DNA of 64,000 nt, from positions 372,001-436,000 of the forward strand of contig NZ_JAJOYS010000003.1 of NCBI RefSeq assembly GCF_021166475.1, read 5' to 3'. Shown here piece by piece: positions 27,210 through 38,198 of the stretch. A model generated the notes under the pieces. The model ran no database searches. It was given only the letters and a program-made list of their open reading frames with translations, and was not told the origin of the DNA. Origin of the DNA: Pelagibacterium xiamenense (GTDB taxonomy: Bacteria; Pseudomonadota; Alphaproteobacteria; Rhizobiales; Devosiaceae). The position numbers and the translations under genes are program-made. Numbering within the stretch: the first letter of the stretch is position 1; every line of letters begins with the position of its first letter.

Positions 27210-30200
27210 ATGCATATCGAACGGCGTTTCACCAAGGCGGGCCAGTCGGCCTATGCGGGGATCGAATTCAAGAGCGCAACGAGCGAGATCCGCAACCCCG
27301 ATGGTTCGGTGGTTTTCAAGCTCGAGGATATTGCCGTGCCGGCCTCCTGGAGCCAGGTGGCCGCCGACATCATCGCGCAGAAATATTTCCGCAAGGCCGG
27401 CGTCGCCAAGGTCCTCAAAAAGGTCGAGGAAAACGACGTTCCCTCCTGGCTCTGGCGCTCGGTGCCGGACGAAAAGGCGCTCGCCAAACTCCCCGAGGAC
27501 GAGCGCTACGGATCGGAAATGGACAGCCGCCAGGTCTTCGATCGCCTTGCCGGCACATGGACCTATTGGGGCTGGAAGGGCGGCTACTTCTCCTCCGAGG
27601 AAGACGCACGCGCCTACTATGACGAGCTGTGCTACATGCTCGCCACCCAGCGCGTCGCCCCGAACTCGCCGCAATGGTTCAACACGGGCCTCTTCTGGGC
27701 CTATGGCATCGACGGCCCCGGCCAGGGCCACTTCTATGTGGACCCGTTCACCGGCAAGCTGACCCAGTCGAAATCCGCCTACGAGCACCCGCAGCCCCAC
27801 GCGTGCTTCATCCAGTCGGTCGATGACGATCTCGTCAACGAGAACGGCATCATGGACCTCTGGGTCCGCGAGGCGCGTCTGTTCAAATACGGCTCGGGCA
27901 CCGGCTCGAACTTCAGCAAACTCCGCGGCGAAGGCGAACGCCTTTCGGGCGGCGGAAAATCCTCGGGCCTGATGAGTTTCCTCAAGATCGGCGACCGCGC
28001 TGCGGGCGCCATCAAGTCCGGCGGCACCACCCGCCGCGCCGCCAAGATGGTCGTTGTCGATATCGACCACCCTGATATCGAGGACTACATCAACTGGAAG
28101 GTGAAGGAAGAACAGAAGGTCGCCGCGCTGGTGACCGGTTCGAAGACCGTTTCCAGGCACCTGAAGCTCATCATGAAAGCCGCCGTCAATTGCGACGGCA
28201 ATGGCGACGACTGCTTCGACCCCAACAAGAACCCGGCTTTGAAGCGCGAGGTGAAGGCCGCGAAAAAGGCGCTGGTGCCGGAAAACTACATCTTCCGCGT
28301 CATCCAGTTCGCAAAGCAGGGCTATACCGACATCGAGTTCCCCGTCTACGACACCGACTGGGACAGCGAAGCCTATCTGACCGTTTCGGGCCAGAATTCG
28401 AACAATTCGGTCCGCGTCACCGACGAATTCCTCAACGCCGTCGAGGCCGATGGCGAATGGAACCTCATTTCGCGCCAGACCGGCAAGCCCACCAAATCGC
28501 TCAACGCCCGTGAGCTGTGGGACACGATCGGCTACGCCGCATGGGCCTCCGCCGACCCTGGCATTCAGTACCACACCACCATCAACGAGTGGCACACCTC
28601 CCCCGAGGCTGGTCCGATCAACGCGTCCAATCCGTGCTCGGAATATATGTTCCTCGACGACACGGCGTGTAATCTCGCCTCGATCAACCTCCTGCCCTTC
28701 CGTGGCAAGGATGGCGTCTTCAACACCGCCGATTACGAGCACGCGGTCCGGCTCTGGACGCTGGTCCTCGAAGTCTCGGTAATGATGGCCCAGTTCCCCT
28801 CGCGCGCCATCGCCGAGCGCTCCTACCTCTACCGCACGCTCGGGCTCGGCTACGCCAATATCGGCGGGCTCCTTATGACCTCGGGCATCCCCTATGATTC
28901 GGAGGAAGGCCGCGCCATCGCCGGCGCGCTGACGGCCATCCTCACCGGCGTCGCCTACGCGACCTCGGCCGAAATCGCCTCCGAACTCGGTGCCTTCAAG
29001 GATTATAAGCGCAACGCCAAGCACATGCTGCGCGTCATCCGCAATCACCGCAATGCGGCCTACGGCAACACCAACGGCTATGAGGGGCTGTCCATCGCCC
29101 CGGTCCCGCTCGACCACGCCGCGTGCCCCGACCAGAACCTGATCGACCGCGCCAAGACCGCCTGGGACACGGCCCTCGAACTGGGTGAAAAGCACGGCTA
29201 CCGCAACGCGCAGGTCTCTGTGATCGCCCCCACGGGCACCATCGGGCTCGTGATGGATTGCGACACCACCGGCATCGAGCCCGATTTCGCGCTCGTCAAA
29301 TTCAAGAAGCTCGCCGGCGGCGGTTACTTCAAGATTATCAACCGCGCTGTCCCCGAAGCCCTGCGGACGCTCGGCTATTCCGAAGACCAGATCGCCGAGA
29401 TCGAGGCTTATGCCGTCGGCCACGGCAACCTCAACCAGGCCCCGGCGATCAACCCGACAAGCCTCAAGGCCAAGGGCCTCACCGACGCGCACATCGAAAA
29501 GCTCAACGCGGGGATGAAGTCGGCCTTCGACATCAAGTTCGTCTTCAACCAGTGGACGCTGGGCGCCGATACGCTCAAGGCGCTGGGCGTCTCCGACGAG
29601 CAGCTTGCCGACCCGACCTTCGAGCTCCTGCCCTTCCTGGGCTTCTCCAAAAAGGACATCGAAGCGGCCAACATCCACGTTTGCGGCGCGATGACCCTCG
29701 AAGGCGCACCGTTCCTCAAGGACGAGCACCTGCCCGTCTTCGATTGCGCCAACCCCTGCGGCAAGATCGGCAAGCGCTACCTTTCGGTCGAAAGCCACAT
29801 CCGCATGATGGCCGCGGCTCAGCCGTTCATCTCGGGCGCGATCTCCAAGACGATCAACATGCCCAACGACGCAACGGTCGAGGACTGCAAGGAAGCCTAT
29901 ATGCTCTCCTGGAAGCTGGCGCTCAAAGCCAACGCGCTCTACCGCGACGGCTCCAAGCTCTCCCAGCCGCTCAACGCCTCGCTTCTGGCCGATGACGACG
30001 AGGATGAGGACGAGGTTGCCGATCTCGCCGCCCTTCCCGCCGCCGAGCGCACGCCGGTGGTCACCGAGAAGATCGTCGAAAAGATCATCGAGAAGGCCGT
30101 TCGCGATCGCGAAAAAATGCCCGACCGCCGCAAGGGCTATACCCAGAAGGCGATCGTCGGCGGCCACAAGGTCTATCTGCGGACCGGCGAATACGACGAC

Positions 30201-30911
30201 GGCCGCCTTGGCGAGATCTTCATCGACATGCACAAGGAAGGCGCCGCCTTCCGCGCCATGATGAACAATTTTGCCATCGCGATCTCGCTTGGCCTGCAAT
30301 ACGGCGTGCCGCTCGACGAATTCGTCGAGGCCTTCACCTTCACCCGCTTCGAGCCGGCCGGCCTCGTGATGGGCAACGACCAGATCAAGAACGCGACCTC
30401 GATCCTCGATTATGTGTTCCGCGAACTGGCGATCTCCTATCTCGACCGCACCGACCTCGCCCACGTCACCCCGGATGCCGGATCGACCTCCATCGGTCAG
30501 GGCGTTTCCGAAGACAAGCAGGTGAAAGACCGCGGCAACGCCCCCTCACCCGTCTCGGCGGACCGCTTCGTCTCCCGCGGCATGACCCGCGGCCGGGTCA
30601 AGGACAAGAACCTGATGCTGGTCTCCAGCCAGGACCTCAACCTCCCCAACCCGGTCCAGGCCCTGCAGACCTCGACAATGACGGCGCTCAAATCCGGCAC
30701 GGCATTGAAAGCGGACACGCAAACGGCCCCCGAACCCGAGGCCGAAGCGACCCCCGCGCCCAAGACAAAGGACACCAACGCCCTGCGCGTCGAAGCCCAG
30801 ATGAAAGGCTATGTCGGGGAATCTTGCCCCGAGTGCCAGAACTTCACGCTGGTGCGGAATGGCACGTGTTTGAAGTGCGATACGTGTGGGTCGACGACTG
30901 GGTGTAGTTGA
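27210..30911 (+). CDS. nrdJ: Vitamin B12-dependent (class II) ribonucleotide reductase
   Basis: Reduces ribonucleotides to deoxyribonucleotides using adenosylcobalamin, independent of oxygen. The 1233-residue protein starts [20 protein letters not shown]. It contains the substrate-site segment [14 protein letters not shown] with HACFIQSV, the loop [21 protein letters not shown] and the phosphate loop [24 protein letters not shown]-terminal TSCPD-type domain ([23 protein letters not shown]) and a terminal cysteine cluster ([22 protein letters not shown]) that re-reduces the active site follow. Long class II architecture is typical of alphaproteobacteria. Predicted NrdR control. Confidence 0.96.
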   Translation: MHIERRFTKAGQSAYAGIEFKSATSEIRNPDGSVVFKLEDIAVPASWSQVAADIIAQKYFRKAGVAKVLKKVEENDVPSWLWRSVPDEKALAKLPEDERYGSEMDSRQVFDRLAGTWTYWGWKGGYFSSEEDARAYYDELCYMLATQRVAPNSPQWFNTGLFWAYGIDGPGQGHFYVDPFTGKLTQSKSAYEHPQPHACFIQSVDDDLVNENGIMDLWVREARLFKYGSGTGSNFSKLRGEGERLSGGGKSSGLMSFLKIGDRAAGAIKSGGTTRRAAKMVVVDIDHPDIEDYINWKVKEEQKVAALVTGSKTVSRHLKLIMKAAVNCDGNGDDCFDPNKNPALKREVKAAKKALVPENYIFRVIQFAKQGYTDIEFPVYDTDWDSEAYLTVSGQNSNNSVRVTDEFLNAVEADGEWNLISRQTGKPTKSLNARELWDTIGYAAWASADPGIQYHTTINEWHTSPEAGPINASNPCSEYMFLDDTACNLASINLLPFRGKDGVFNTADYEHAVRLWTLVLEVSVMMAQFPSRAIAERSYLYRTLGLGYANIGGLLMTSGIPYDSEEGRAIAGALTAILTGVAYATSAEIASELGAFKDYKRNAKHMLRVIRNHRNAAYGNTNGYEGLSIAPVPLDHAACPDQNLIDRAKTAWDTALELGEKHGYRNAQVSVIAPTGTIGLVMDCDTTGIEPDFALVKFKKLAGGGYFKIINRAVPEALRTLGYSEDQIAEIEAYAVGHGNLNQAPAINPTSLKAKGLTDAHIEKLNAGMKSAFDIKFVFNQWTLGADTLKALGVSDEQLADPTFELLPFLGFSKKDIEAANIHVCGAMTLEGAPFLKDEHLPVFDCANPCGKIGKRYLSVESHIRMMAAAQPFISGAISKTINMPNDATVEDCKEAYMLSWKLALKANALYRDGSKLSQPLNASLLADDDEDEDEVADLAALPAAERTPVVTEKIVEKIIEKAVRDREKMPDRRKGYTQKAIVGGHKVYLRTGEYDDGRLGEIFIDMHKEGAAFRAMMNNFAIAISLGLQYGVPLDEFVEAFTFTRFEPAGLVMGNDQIKNATSILDYVFRELAISYLDRTDLAHVTPDAGSTSIGQGVSEDKQVKDRGNAPSPVSADRFVSRGMTRGRVKDKNLMLVSSQDLNLPNPVQALQTSTMTALKSGTALKADTQTAPEPEAEATPAPKTKDTNALRVEAQMKGYVGESCPECQNFTLVRNGTCLKCDTCGSTTGCS

Positions 30912-30921
30912 GGGCTAGCCG

Positions 30922-31674
30922 TTGAACGAGCAGCAAAGGTCAAAGCGGACGGATACTATGGACATTGCCGCCGACTACGCCTTTGCTCTCGCCTACCAGT
31001 GGTGGTTGAATTGTGACGCCTATTTTGCGAACGCGCTCAGGTCCGGCAAGGTTCTTAATGGCGATTGGGTCCGGAAAATCGGTTTCGTCTATTTGGTCAA
31101 TCGCAGCATCCGGAAAAACAGGGAAGACAGCTTTGCGTCCTGTATCCGAGAGTCTGGGCAAATCAATGGGATGCCGCTTCCGGAGCGTGCGAAGCTGTTA
31201 TCTTGCGCGTTGACCAAATGGGTCGGCGAGGAGAGGCGCCATCCCAACGCCCAAGGGCGGATCGTATTTCCGCTCTCTGCTGCCTCCAAGATCAGTTGGT
31301 TCGTTTGGCCGTGTGGCTGGACGATGTATGACGGCCTTGCCAGTCAGGCTGTCTTGGGCGCTAAGACGGCCACTGATAGCGTCGACCGAATGGAGAGTTT
31401 TTATTCTACCTTGTCGAAGAACGGGTGGAACGAGGTACTACGGGACGTGCGTCTGGATATTGCCGAATGCAACATGGATGAACGACTTGCCGAACGAACC
31501 TTAGATAAGCACTTGTTCCTGTTGGGTCTGCCCATGGATAGAAGAACCGAGCAGGAACAGCAACTAGAGGCGTTCCTTTCGGCTCTTCCGAAACAAGCGC
31601 AGGATGAAGCCAGGTGTATCGGCCGGAAGGTCGGAGTTCATCTAAGGTCAGCACGACTGGGCACAGCCCATTAA
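30922..31674 (+). CDS. Orphan hypothetical protein, lower GC
   Basis: Unrecognised protein of 250 residues (TTG at 30922) or 238 (ATG at 30958, MDIAADYAFALAYQWW). It is soluble, with many Trp, Lys and Cys residues, and a distinctive central motif SKISWFVWPCGWTMYDGLASQA. No signal peptide or membrane segment is visible. Base composition is clearly below its neighbours: for example 31381-31440 has 28 G/C in 60. It starts 10 bp after nrdJ and could be read through from it, and repeat copy B begins about 20 bp after its stop. Composition and context suggest recent acquisition. I cannot assign a function. Confidence 0.65.
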   Translation: MNEQQRSKRTDTMDIAADYAFALAYQWWLNCDAYFANALRSGKVLNGDWVRKIGFVYLVNRSIRKNREDSFASCIRESGQINGMPLPERAKLLSCALTKWVGEERRHPNAQGRIVFPLSAASKISWFVWPCGWTMYDGLASQAVLGAKTATDSVDRMESFYSTLSKNGWNEVLRDVRLDIAECNMDERLAERTLDKHLFLLGLPMDRRTEQEQQLEAFLSALPKQAQDEARCIGRKVGVHLRSARLGTAH

Positions 31675-31695
31675 GCCGTATTCGGCAACAAACTG

Positions 31696-32108
31696 AAACC
31701 CCTTATCCCAAACTTATCCCCGCCCCCCAAACCTCTGCCATACTTCTCCTCACGGCCGCACCAAGGGCGAGGATGCATACGAGCTTCCGGTGAGGGCAGG
31801 ATTGGAGAGACGGGATGCGTGGGGCTGAGCCGAGGCCTCATTTGATCCCGCGGCGCTCCGGTATTGTCCGCCAGGCCGGTTCGGGTCCGATGGAGGTCGC
31901 TCCAGCGGAGGCCCAAAGGGTGCTCACTCGCGCCAAGGCGACACGTCCCCCGATGCGTCGGGCCAGGATCAGCGCGCCATACCCTCGAAAGAGGGAGGGG
32001 ATCGTCCCCGGCGGGGTATCCATAAGCCGAAAATCCCGGATGTATGCGGCGAGGCGTGCCTCGCTTATCTACAACTACCCAGTATGAGGCTACGTCTCGC
32101 CGCATACC
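31696..32108 (-). repeat. Dispersed repeat, copy B (inverted relative to copy A)
   Basis: Read on the minus strand, it starts GGTATGCGGCGAGACGTAGC and passes through ACATCCGGGATTTTCGGC. A middle block, CTCCGCTGGAGCGACCTCC then ATCGGACCC, and an end block with TGGGGGGCGG and GATAAGTT follow, in the same order as copy A at 11309-11650. The 12-bp hairpin arms at its head are conserved. Between blocks the copies diverge and differ in length (413 versus 342 bp). It occupies almost all of the 521-bp gap between the orphan gene and the small hypothetical gene. A 144-codon open frame exists but its frame is not conserved in copy A. Confidence 0.72.
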
Positions 32109-32195
32109 GCCCTACTTTGATCGAACCTGAAGGCTCATTGCCGGAGGGCGCGTTGACGCGCCCAAAACGAGAAACGTCCGCCGGGACTCGCCTCC

Positions 32196-32429
32196 CTACG
32201 CCCCCGAAAACGTCACCTTCACGCCGCGCTGGCGGAAATAGGCCTGCATCGTCTTGCGGCCGGATCGGTTGTTCTGGGCCAGCTTGGACGGGTCGAAGAC
32301 AGCTTCCTTAATGCCCTCGCGGGCCATCGCCTGTTTCAATGACGCAATATGAGCGTCGATGTCGGCATTGTCCGCCTGCAGCGAGGCATAGATGGTCTCG
32401 GTCGCTTCTGCCACACTCGGCTCGCTCAT
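32196..32429 (-). CDS. Small conserved-looking hypothetical protein
   Basis: A 77-residue cytoplasmic protein starting MSEPSVAEATETIYASLQAD, with amphipathic helices and a basic C-terminal part (KLAQNNRSGRKTMQAYFRQRGVKVTF). ATG 32429 is preceded by AAAGGA at nine bases, which supports translation; the frame could extend to 32447. Composition matches typical chromosomal genes here, unlike the orphan gene next door. No function can be assigned. Confidence 0.6.
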   Translation of the reverse strand: MSEPSVAEATETIYASLQADNADIDAHIASLKQAMAREGIKEAVFDPSKLAQNNRSGRKTMQAYFRQRGVKVTFSGA

Positions 32430-32539
32430 ATTCGATCGTCCTTTCACGCGTTAGGCCGTCCGATTAGCACAAGTCGTGGCACGGGCCTACAGCTCTCGGA
32501 GGTTGGGCCGAGGCTCAACCAGCTCCGCGGCGCCTGATG

Positions 32540-34084
32540 TCAGTCAGCGTCCGGCTTCCTGTCGCGTTGCAACCACGATTGCGCCGCCACCAGATCGTCC
32601 TGCACAATATCATGCCCTGCATCGATCCGGCGGGCGTCAAGCTCGGCGCCACGGGCCCTTAGCCAGTCCTCGAGTGCACCGGCATGCTGGCCGTAAGGGT
32701 CATGCGCGCCCGTCAGCAGCAGAACGCCTTTCCCGGTCAGGTCTGCATCGGGCAGTTCATCGAGCGCCGCCATCGCGCGGATCAGGATGGCTCTGCGGAT
32801 GGTGTCAGGGTGCAGTCCCATCACCGCGGCGGCAAAATTCGCCCCGTTCGAATAGCCCAGGAACGTCATTCCAGCCGGATCCAGCCCGTAGCCCGTGACC
32901 GCGCCGTCGACGAATGCGGCGAAAGCCTCGGCCTCGGCCCGTATGTCCGGTTGATCGAAACGCACCATCGAGAGGCGGCGGAACCAGCGCGCCACGCCTT
33001 CCTCGTGGCTGCGGCCGCGGACGCCAAGCAGCGTGGCGTGCGGCGCGATCCGGTGGGCGAGAGGCATCAGATCCGCCTCGTTGCCGCCGGTGCCATGCAA
33101 CAGAACGATCGTGCTGCCGTCCGGGTCGTCCGGCGTGTAGAAACGGTGGACGAACGGCAGCTCCCGCATCGGTCGCCGCGTCTCCCCCGGCAGCGCAAAC
33201 TGGGGCAGCATTACGCGCAGATCCTCGGCACGAGCGGCATCACCGGGCGGCACGAACAGGTGTTTCCCCAGATCCTCAATCGATTCGTCGACCACAAAGC
33301 CGGGTCCATCCGTAGCCAGTTCCATCAAGGTTCCGCCCGGCTCTCGCACATAAAGCGAGGTGAAGTACTTTCGGTCGTGGAAGCTGGTCGGCGAAGCGTT
33401 GATCTGTGAGAGCTCGGCCTGAACCGTGCGAACGGTTGCCACATCCCGGGCCCGGAATGCGACATGGTCGGCGGTACCGGTGCCCGGAACGCCCGGCACG
33501 TATCCCGATGCGTCGCGGATATCGACGGCATCCGTTTCGGACCGCATGCGCCGGACATTGCCCATGACCGCGTCCTGCCGAAAACCGAACCTGCCGACGA
33601 AATCCGCCGTCTCGTCCGGCTTGTCCGTCAAAATGGTCACAGCGCGCAGCCGGCGGATCGCCAGAGCGCTATCGCCCCAGGGCGCGGTTGCCGGGAGATC
33701 GGCCCCGACGAGTTTGACGATCACCCCGTCCGGGTCCTTCAGTCTCAGGACGGGTTCTCCGAATTCCCGCTTGGGACCTTCGATGGGCACGCGGTGTTCG
33801 AGCGCCCGGGTAAGCCAGTCGCCGATGCTCGAGGGGGGCACTGCAAATGCCACTTCCGCGACCTGGCCATTGCCGACCCGGCCCGGCGCACCTTCTTCCC
33901 AGACCAGAAAGGTGATGATTGAACCGGGCGCGCCTTCCGCGTCGCCATAAAACAGGTGGAGCTGCGTGCTGTCTTCGAAGCCGCCGGTGCGCTTGACCAG
34001 ACGAAGTCCGAGAAAGCCGACATAGAAATCGACATTCGCCTGCACCCCCCGGGTGATCAGCGTGACGTGGTGAATGCCAGTCAT
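32540..34084 (-). CDS. Fusion: VOC/glyoxalase-type dioxygenase + alpha/beta carboxylesterase (MhqE-MhqD-like)
   Basis: A 514-residue two-part enzyme. Residues 1 to about 300 hold paired VOC modules with metal-ligand positions in GIHHVTLITRG, QLHLFYGD, TADHVAFRARD and GGTLMELATDGPGF, as in ring-cleaving dioxygenases of the MhqO/MhqE group. Residues from about 315 form a complete alpha/beta hydrolase: VLLHGTGGNEADL, nucleophile GYSNGAN, Asp in LLTGAHDPYG and His in DAGHDIVQDD. In Bacillus the two activities are separate adjacent genes in quinone/electrophile resistance. ATG 34084 (MTGIHHVT) has AGGGAA upstream. Confidence 0.88.
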   Translation of the reverse strand: MTGIHHVTLITRGVQANVDFYVGFLGLRLVKRTGGFEDSTQLHLFYGDAEGAPGSIITFLVWEEGAPGRVGNGQVAEVAFAVPPSSIGDWLTRALEHRVPIEGPKREFGEPVLRLKDPDGVIVKLVGADLPATAPWGDSALAIRRLRAVTILTDKPDETADFVGRFGFRQDAVMGNVRRMRSETDAVDIRDASGYVPGVPGTGTADHVAFRARDVATVRTVQAELSQINASPTSFHDRKYFTSLYVREPGGTLMELATDGPGFVVDESIEDLGKHLFVPPGDAARAEDLRVMLPQFALPGETRRPMRELPFVHRFYTPDDPDGSTIVLLHGTGGNEADLMPLAHRIAPHATLLGVRGRSHEEGVARWFRRLSMVRFDQPDIRAEAEAFAAFVDGAVTGYGLDPAGMTFLGYSNGANFAAAVMGLHPDTIRRAILIRAMAALDELPDADLTGKGVLLLTGAHDPYGQHAGALEDWLRARGAELDARRIDAGHDIVQDDLVAAQSWLQRDRKPDAD

Positions 34085-34192
34085 TGCTATTCCCTGTCTG
34101 CCGGATCTGCCGATGACCGATGTTTTCAATAGGCTTCGGCGTCTTGTCAATTTCACGGTGGCAGTGCGACCGATGGCGACTATCCAGAGCAG

Positions 34193-35845
34193 CTAGGCCA
34201 ATCGCGTATCCCGTAGTTCCCCGCTCTCGGCAAGGATCGGATAGGCCACGCTCGCAAAGAGCGAGTTGATCGTCTTGAGCGCCCGCACCGTTTCGAGGTG
34301 AATGTTGCTCGTTTCGATGCTCCGGTGCGCCCCGTCGCGCAGCCTTTGCAGGTGGCCGGTGGCGCTGGCGCGTTCGGCGCGGCTCATTTCTTCCTTTTCC
34401 TCGAGCAGCAGCCGCGCGGATTCGCGGTCCTCCGACATCAGAACGTTGAGCGCCAACTGCATGTTCTGCATCACGCGGTGATGCAGTTCATTGAGCTCGC
34501 GCCAGCCGGCGGGAGAGAATTTGAGGTTCTGGTCGCGCCGGGTCTCGGCCAGCGTCATCAGCGTCTTGGCAATGGCATCGCCGACATATTCGAGGTTGAT
34601 CGCGAAATTGGCGAGTTCCTGCGCGCGCCGTGCGTCGTCGTCGAGATCGTCGGGGTAATTGATCTTGGCAAGGTAGAGCTTGATTTCCGATTGGGCGGTA
34701 TCCACCGCCTGCTCGAGCCGCTTGACCTGCTTGATCTTTTCCGGATCGCCGGTCTCATAAAGCTCCATCAGGGGCGCCAGCATGCGCTCGATGATCTCCG
34801 CCATGCGCAAAAGCTCGCGCTTGGCGCTCGCCAGGGCCAGCGGCGGCTGGTCGATGACCGACGGGTCGAGCCGCGAGCCCGGCTCCTCGAGCGGCTCGGG
34901 CGCGCCATCGGAAGAAACGATGATCCGCTCCATCAGCTTCGCCACGAGCCCCGTGAGCGGCAGGCAGAGGATGAGGAGCGCAAAATTGAACCCCAGGTGC
35001 AGATTGATAAGCCGTGTCGCCTCGCTCACCCCGAGCCAGTCAATCGAGGGCCGCAGAAGATGGAAGCCAAGCAGCACGACGACCGCGCCGGCGCCGCGGA
35101 ACAAAAGATTGCCCGCAGCGATCCGGCGCGCCTCGATAACGCTGCTGCGCGTCAGGGTCAGGGCAATCAGCCCGCCTCCGAGATTGGCGCCCAGAACCAG
35201 CGAAACCCCGACCTCGAGCGGCAGGATTCCCTGCCCGGCGAACGCTGCGATCATGAGGATCGACGCCACCGACGAATGCACCAGCCAGGTGAACGCCGCC
35301 CCGATCAGGAACGCGGTCACGAAATCGGCCGCAAGATAGCCCAGGACGCCGGACACGACCGTTCCGGTCTCCCGCAATGGCGCCGTCGCAACGCCGATCA
35401 TCTGGAGCGACACGAGGATAAGCGCGATGCCGATCAGAATGCGCCCGCCCTGCCGCCAGGTCCGCGTCTGCCCTTTGAAAAAGGCCGTGCCGCCAGCGAT
35501 CAGCAAGAGCGGCACCAGCCATTGCAGGTCGATCGAGAGGATCTGCACGACCAGCGACGACCCGAGATCCGCTCCCAGCATGAGCGTGAGGCCGGTCGCA
35601 AGGCTCAAGACCCCGCTTCCGGCGAACCCCGCCGCCAGAAGCGCGACCGCGGTCGAACTCTGGAGAACGACGGCGATCCCGGCCCCGATCCCCGCCGCCC
35701 GCATCCGGCCGCCACGGCTTTCGCGCAAAAGCGACCGCAGCGCCGGCGCGTGGCTCCGCTCGACGCCGGTGCGCACCATGCGCACGGCCCAAAGGAGCAG
35801 CATCACCGCACCGGCCAGATGAAACGCGACGGAATAAAGGTTCAC
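34193..35845 (-). CDS. Na+/phosphate cotransporter family protein with PhoU-like C-terminus
   Basis: Inner-membrane protein of 550 residues. The N-terminal two thirds carry two inverted Na/Pi-II repeats with QSSTAVALLAAGFAGSG and VHSSVASILMIAAFAGQG, GADLGSSL and GANLGGG, and about nine hydrophobic segments. The last 220 residues form a helical PhoU-like domain (AEIIERMLAPLMELYETGDPEK, LANFAINLEYVGDAIAKTL). Related YjbB/NptA proteins move phosphate, mostly outward in E. coli YjbB; direction here is unknown. It is transcribed alone, with no pho box recognised upstream. Confidence 0.92.
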   Translation of the reverse strand: MNLYSVAFHLAGAVMLLLWAVRMVRTGVERSHAPALRSLLRESRGGRMRAAGIGAGIAVVLQSSTAVALLAAGFAGSGVLSLATGLTLMLGADLGSSLVVQILSIDLQWLVPLLLIAGGTAFFKGQTRTWRQGGRILIGIALILVSLQMIGVATAPLRETGTVVSGVLGYLAADFVTAFLIGAAFTWLVHSSVASILMIAAFAGQGILPLEVGVSLVLGANLGGGLIALTLTRSSVIEARRIAAGNLLFRGAGAVVVLLGFHLLRPSIDWLGVSEATRLINLHLGFNFALLILCLPLTGLVAKLMERIIVSSDGAPEPLEEPGSRLDPSVIDQPPLALASAKRELLRMAEIIERMLAPLMELYETGDPEKIKQVKRLEQAVDTAQSEIKLYLAKINYPDDLDDDARRAQELANFAINLEYVGDAIAKTLMTLAETRRDQNLKFSPAGWRELNELHHRVMQNMQLALNVLMSEDRESARLLLEEKEEMSRAERASATGHLQRLRDGAHRSIETSNIHLETVRALKTINSLFASVAYPILAESGELRDTRLA

Positions 35846-36251
35846 CTCTTGGTCTCCAGGACATATTGGAACAAGCGTTCGATTATCTTACTCAAAAGAA
35901 CGAATCGTACCGCCCGGTTAGATAACGCGCAAGCTGCGGGCTGAGGTCCGTCTGCGACACGGTTATACCCGTCGATCGGCGCGCCCCACACCGCATCCGG
36001 GTCCGACTGTACGAGCGTATCGTCAGGAGCGTATTGGTCCAGAGCCGCACACTATGGTGATCCAGCACTTGGCGGGCATCAAGAACATTCGCGATTCGTG
36101 AAAACCCGATCTCGAGCATGGGCGGCCGGAAATCGGGGACGATGCGCGCGGCATCCTCCACGAAGGCCGCCATGGGCTCGCGACGGCGCCGGGTATCAAG
36201 GCGTCTTTCGGGGTATTGTCCGGGAACGCGGCCCGAACCAGAGTTCGGACC
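35846..36251 (-). other. Intergenic region, possible decayed coding remnant
   Basis: A 406-bp gap between the ABC ATPase stop and the Na/Pi transporter start. On the minus strand a protein-like stretch (MAAFVEDAARIVPDFRPP to LDARQVLDHHSVRLW, about 36173-36030) breaks near 36030. A plausible continuation (DDTLVQSDPDAVWGAPIDGYNRVADG) follows in another frame. This looks like a frameshifted 3' gene fragment, but I cannot identify a parent family. The part next to 35846 should contain the transporter promoter. Confidence 0.3.
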
Positions 36252-37358
<1,107 letters not shown>

Positions 37359-37370
37359 AAACCTTCGCCT

Positions 37371-38198
37371 TCACCCTTTGACCGCGCCCGAGGTCATGCC
37401 CGCGACAATCTGGCGATTGAAGAACAGGAACACGATCAGAGGGGGAATGGTCACCAGTAGGATGTTCATGAACAGGAGGTTGTAGGACGTGTTGAACTGG
37501 CTCTGGAAGTTGTAGAGCGTCAGTTGCACGGTGACGTTGTCATTGCCCGGCAGGTAGTAGAGCGGGTTGACGAAATCGTTGAAGATAGCGACCGACTGCA
37601 CGACGATCACGGTGATCGTCACCGGCTTGAGCATGGGCAGGATCACCCGAAAGAAGATATCCATTGGCCGCGCACCATCGATGATCGCCGCCTCATCCAT
37701 CTCGCGCGGGATCGTCGCCACGAAGGCGCGATAAAGGATAATGCAGAACGAGATGTTGTAGGCGACCTCGATAAAGATCATCCCGTGCAGCGTCGCGAAC
37801 AGTCCCAGCTGCTGAAGGAGCCAGATCGTCGGCACCACCGCAGGCGGCATCATCAGCCCGGCAAGGACGAGAAAGTCGACAAGCCCGTTCCACCACGCCT
37901 TCCGCCGCTGGCGGACATACCCCACCATCGCCGCAAGGATCACCAGAAGCGTGATCGAGCCCACAGTCAGAATTGTGGAATTGATATAGGCGGTGATCAG
38001 CATGAAATCGCGTGTCGAGATCACCGTCCAGAAATTCTCCCAGAGCGGAAAACTGGTGGGCCAGGTAAAGTCGAGTTGCGCGGCTTGCGTGCGATCCTTG
38101 ACCGCCGTCAGGACGATGAACAGGAAGGGCACGACGAAAACGAAGCCTGCGCCGATGAGCGCCGCAACGGTCAGACCGTAACGCCGGACGAGGGTCAT
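37371..38198 (-). CDS. Carbohydrate ABC transporter permease (MalG type)
   Basis: Inner-membrane permease of 275 residues with six predicted helices and the EAA loop EMDEAAIIDGARPMDIFFRVILPMLKP that docks the ATPase. The C-terminus ends GMTSGAVKG, typical of the MalG/CUT1 group. Its ATG overlaps the stop of the upstream permease gene by four bases (ATGA), showing translational coupling. Together with 38195-39106 it forms the membrane channel of the predicted rhamnoside importer. Confidence 0.94.
   Translation of the reverse strand: MTLVRRYGLTVAALIGAGFVFVVPFLFIVLTAVKDRTQAAQLDFTWPTSFPLWENFWTVISTRDFMLITAYINSTILTVGSITLLVILAAMVGYVRQRRKAWWNGLVDFLVLAGLMMPPAVVPTIWLLQQLGLFATLHGMIFIEVAYNISFCIILYRAFVATIPREMDEAAIIDGARPMDIFFRVILPMLKPVTITVIVVQSVAIFNDFVNPLYYLPGNDNVTVQLTLYNFQSQFNTSYNLLFMNILLVTIPPLIVFLFFNRQIVAGMTSGAVKG

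Noticed and set aside
26955-30464. 1169-codon open frame antisense to nrdJ
   Set aside because: Mirror of a long high-GC gene. The sense strand encodes an intact class II ribonucleotide reductase with all signatures, and the antisense product has none.
31671-32105. 144-codon open frame over repeat copy B
   Set aside because: Same reason as copy A: the DNA blocks are conserved but the reading frame is not.
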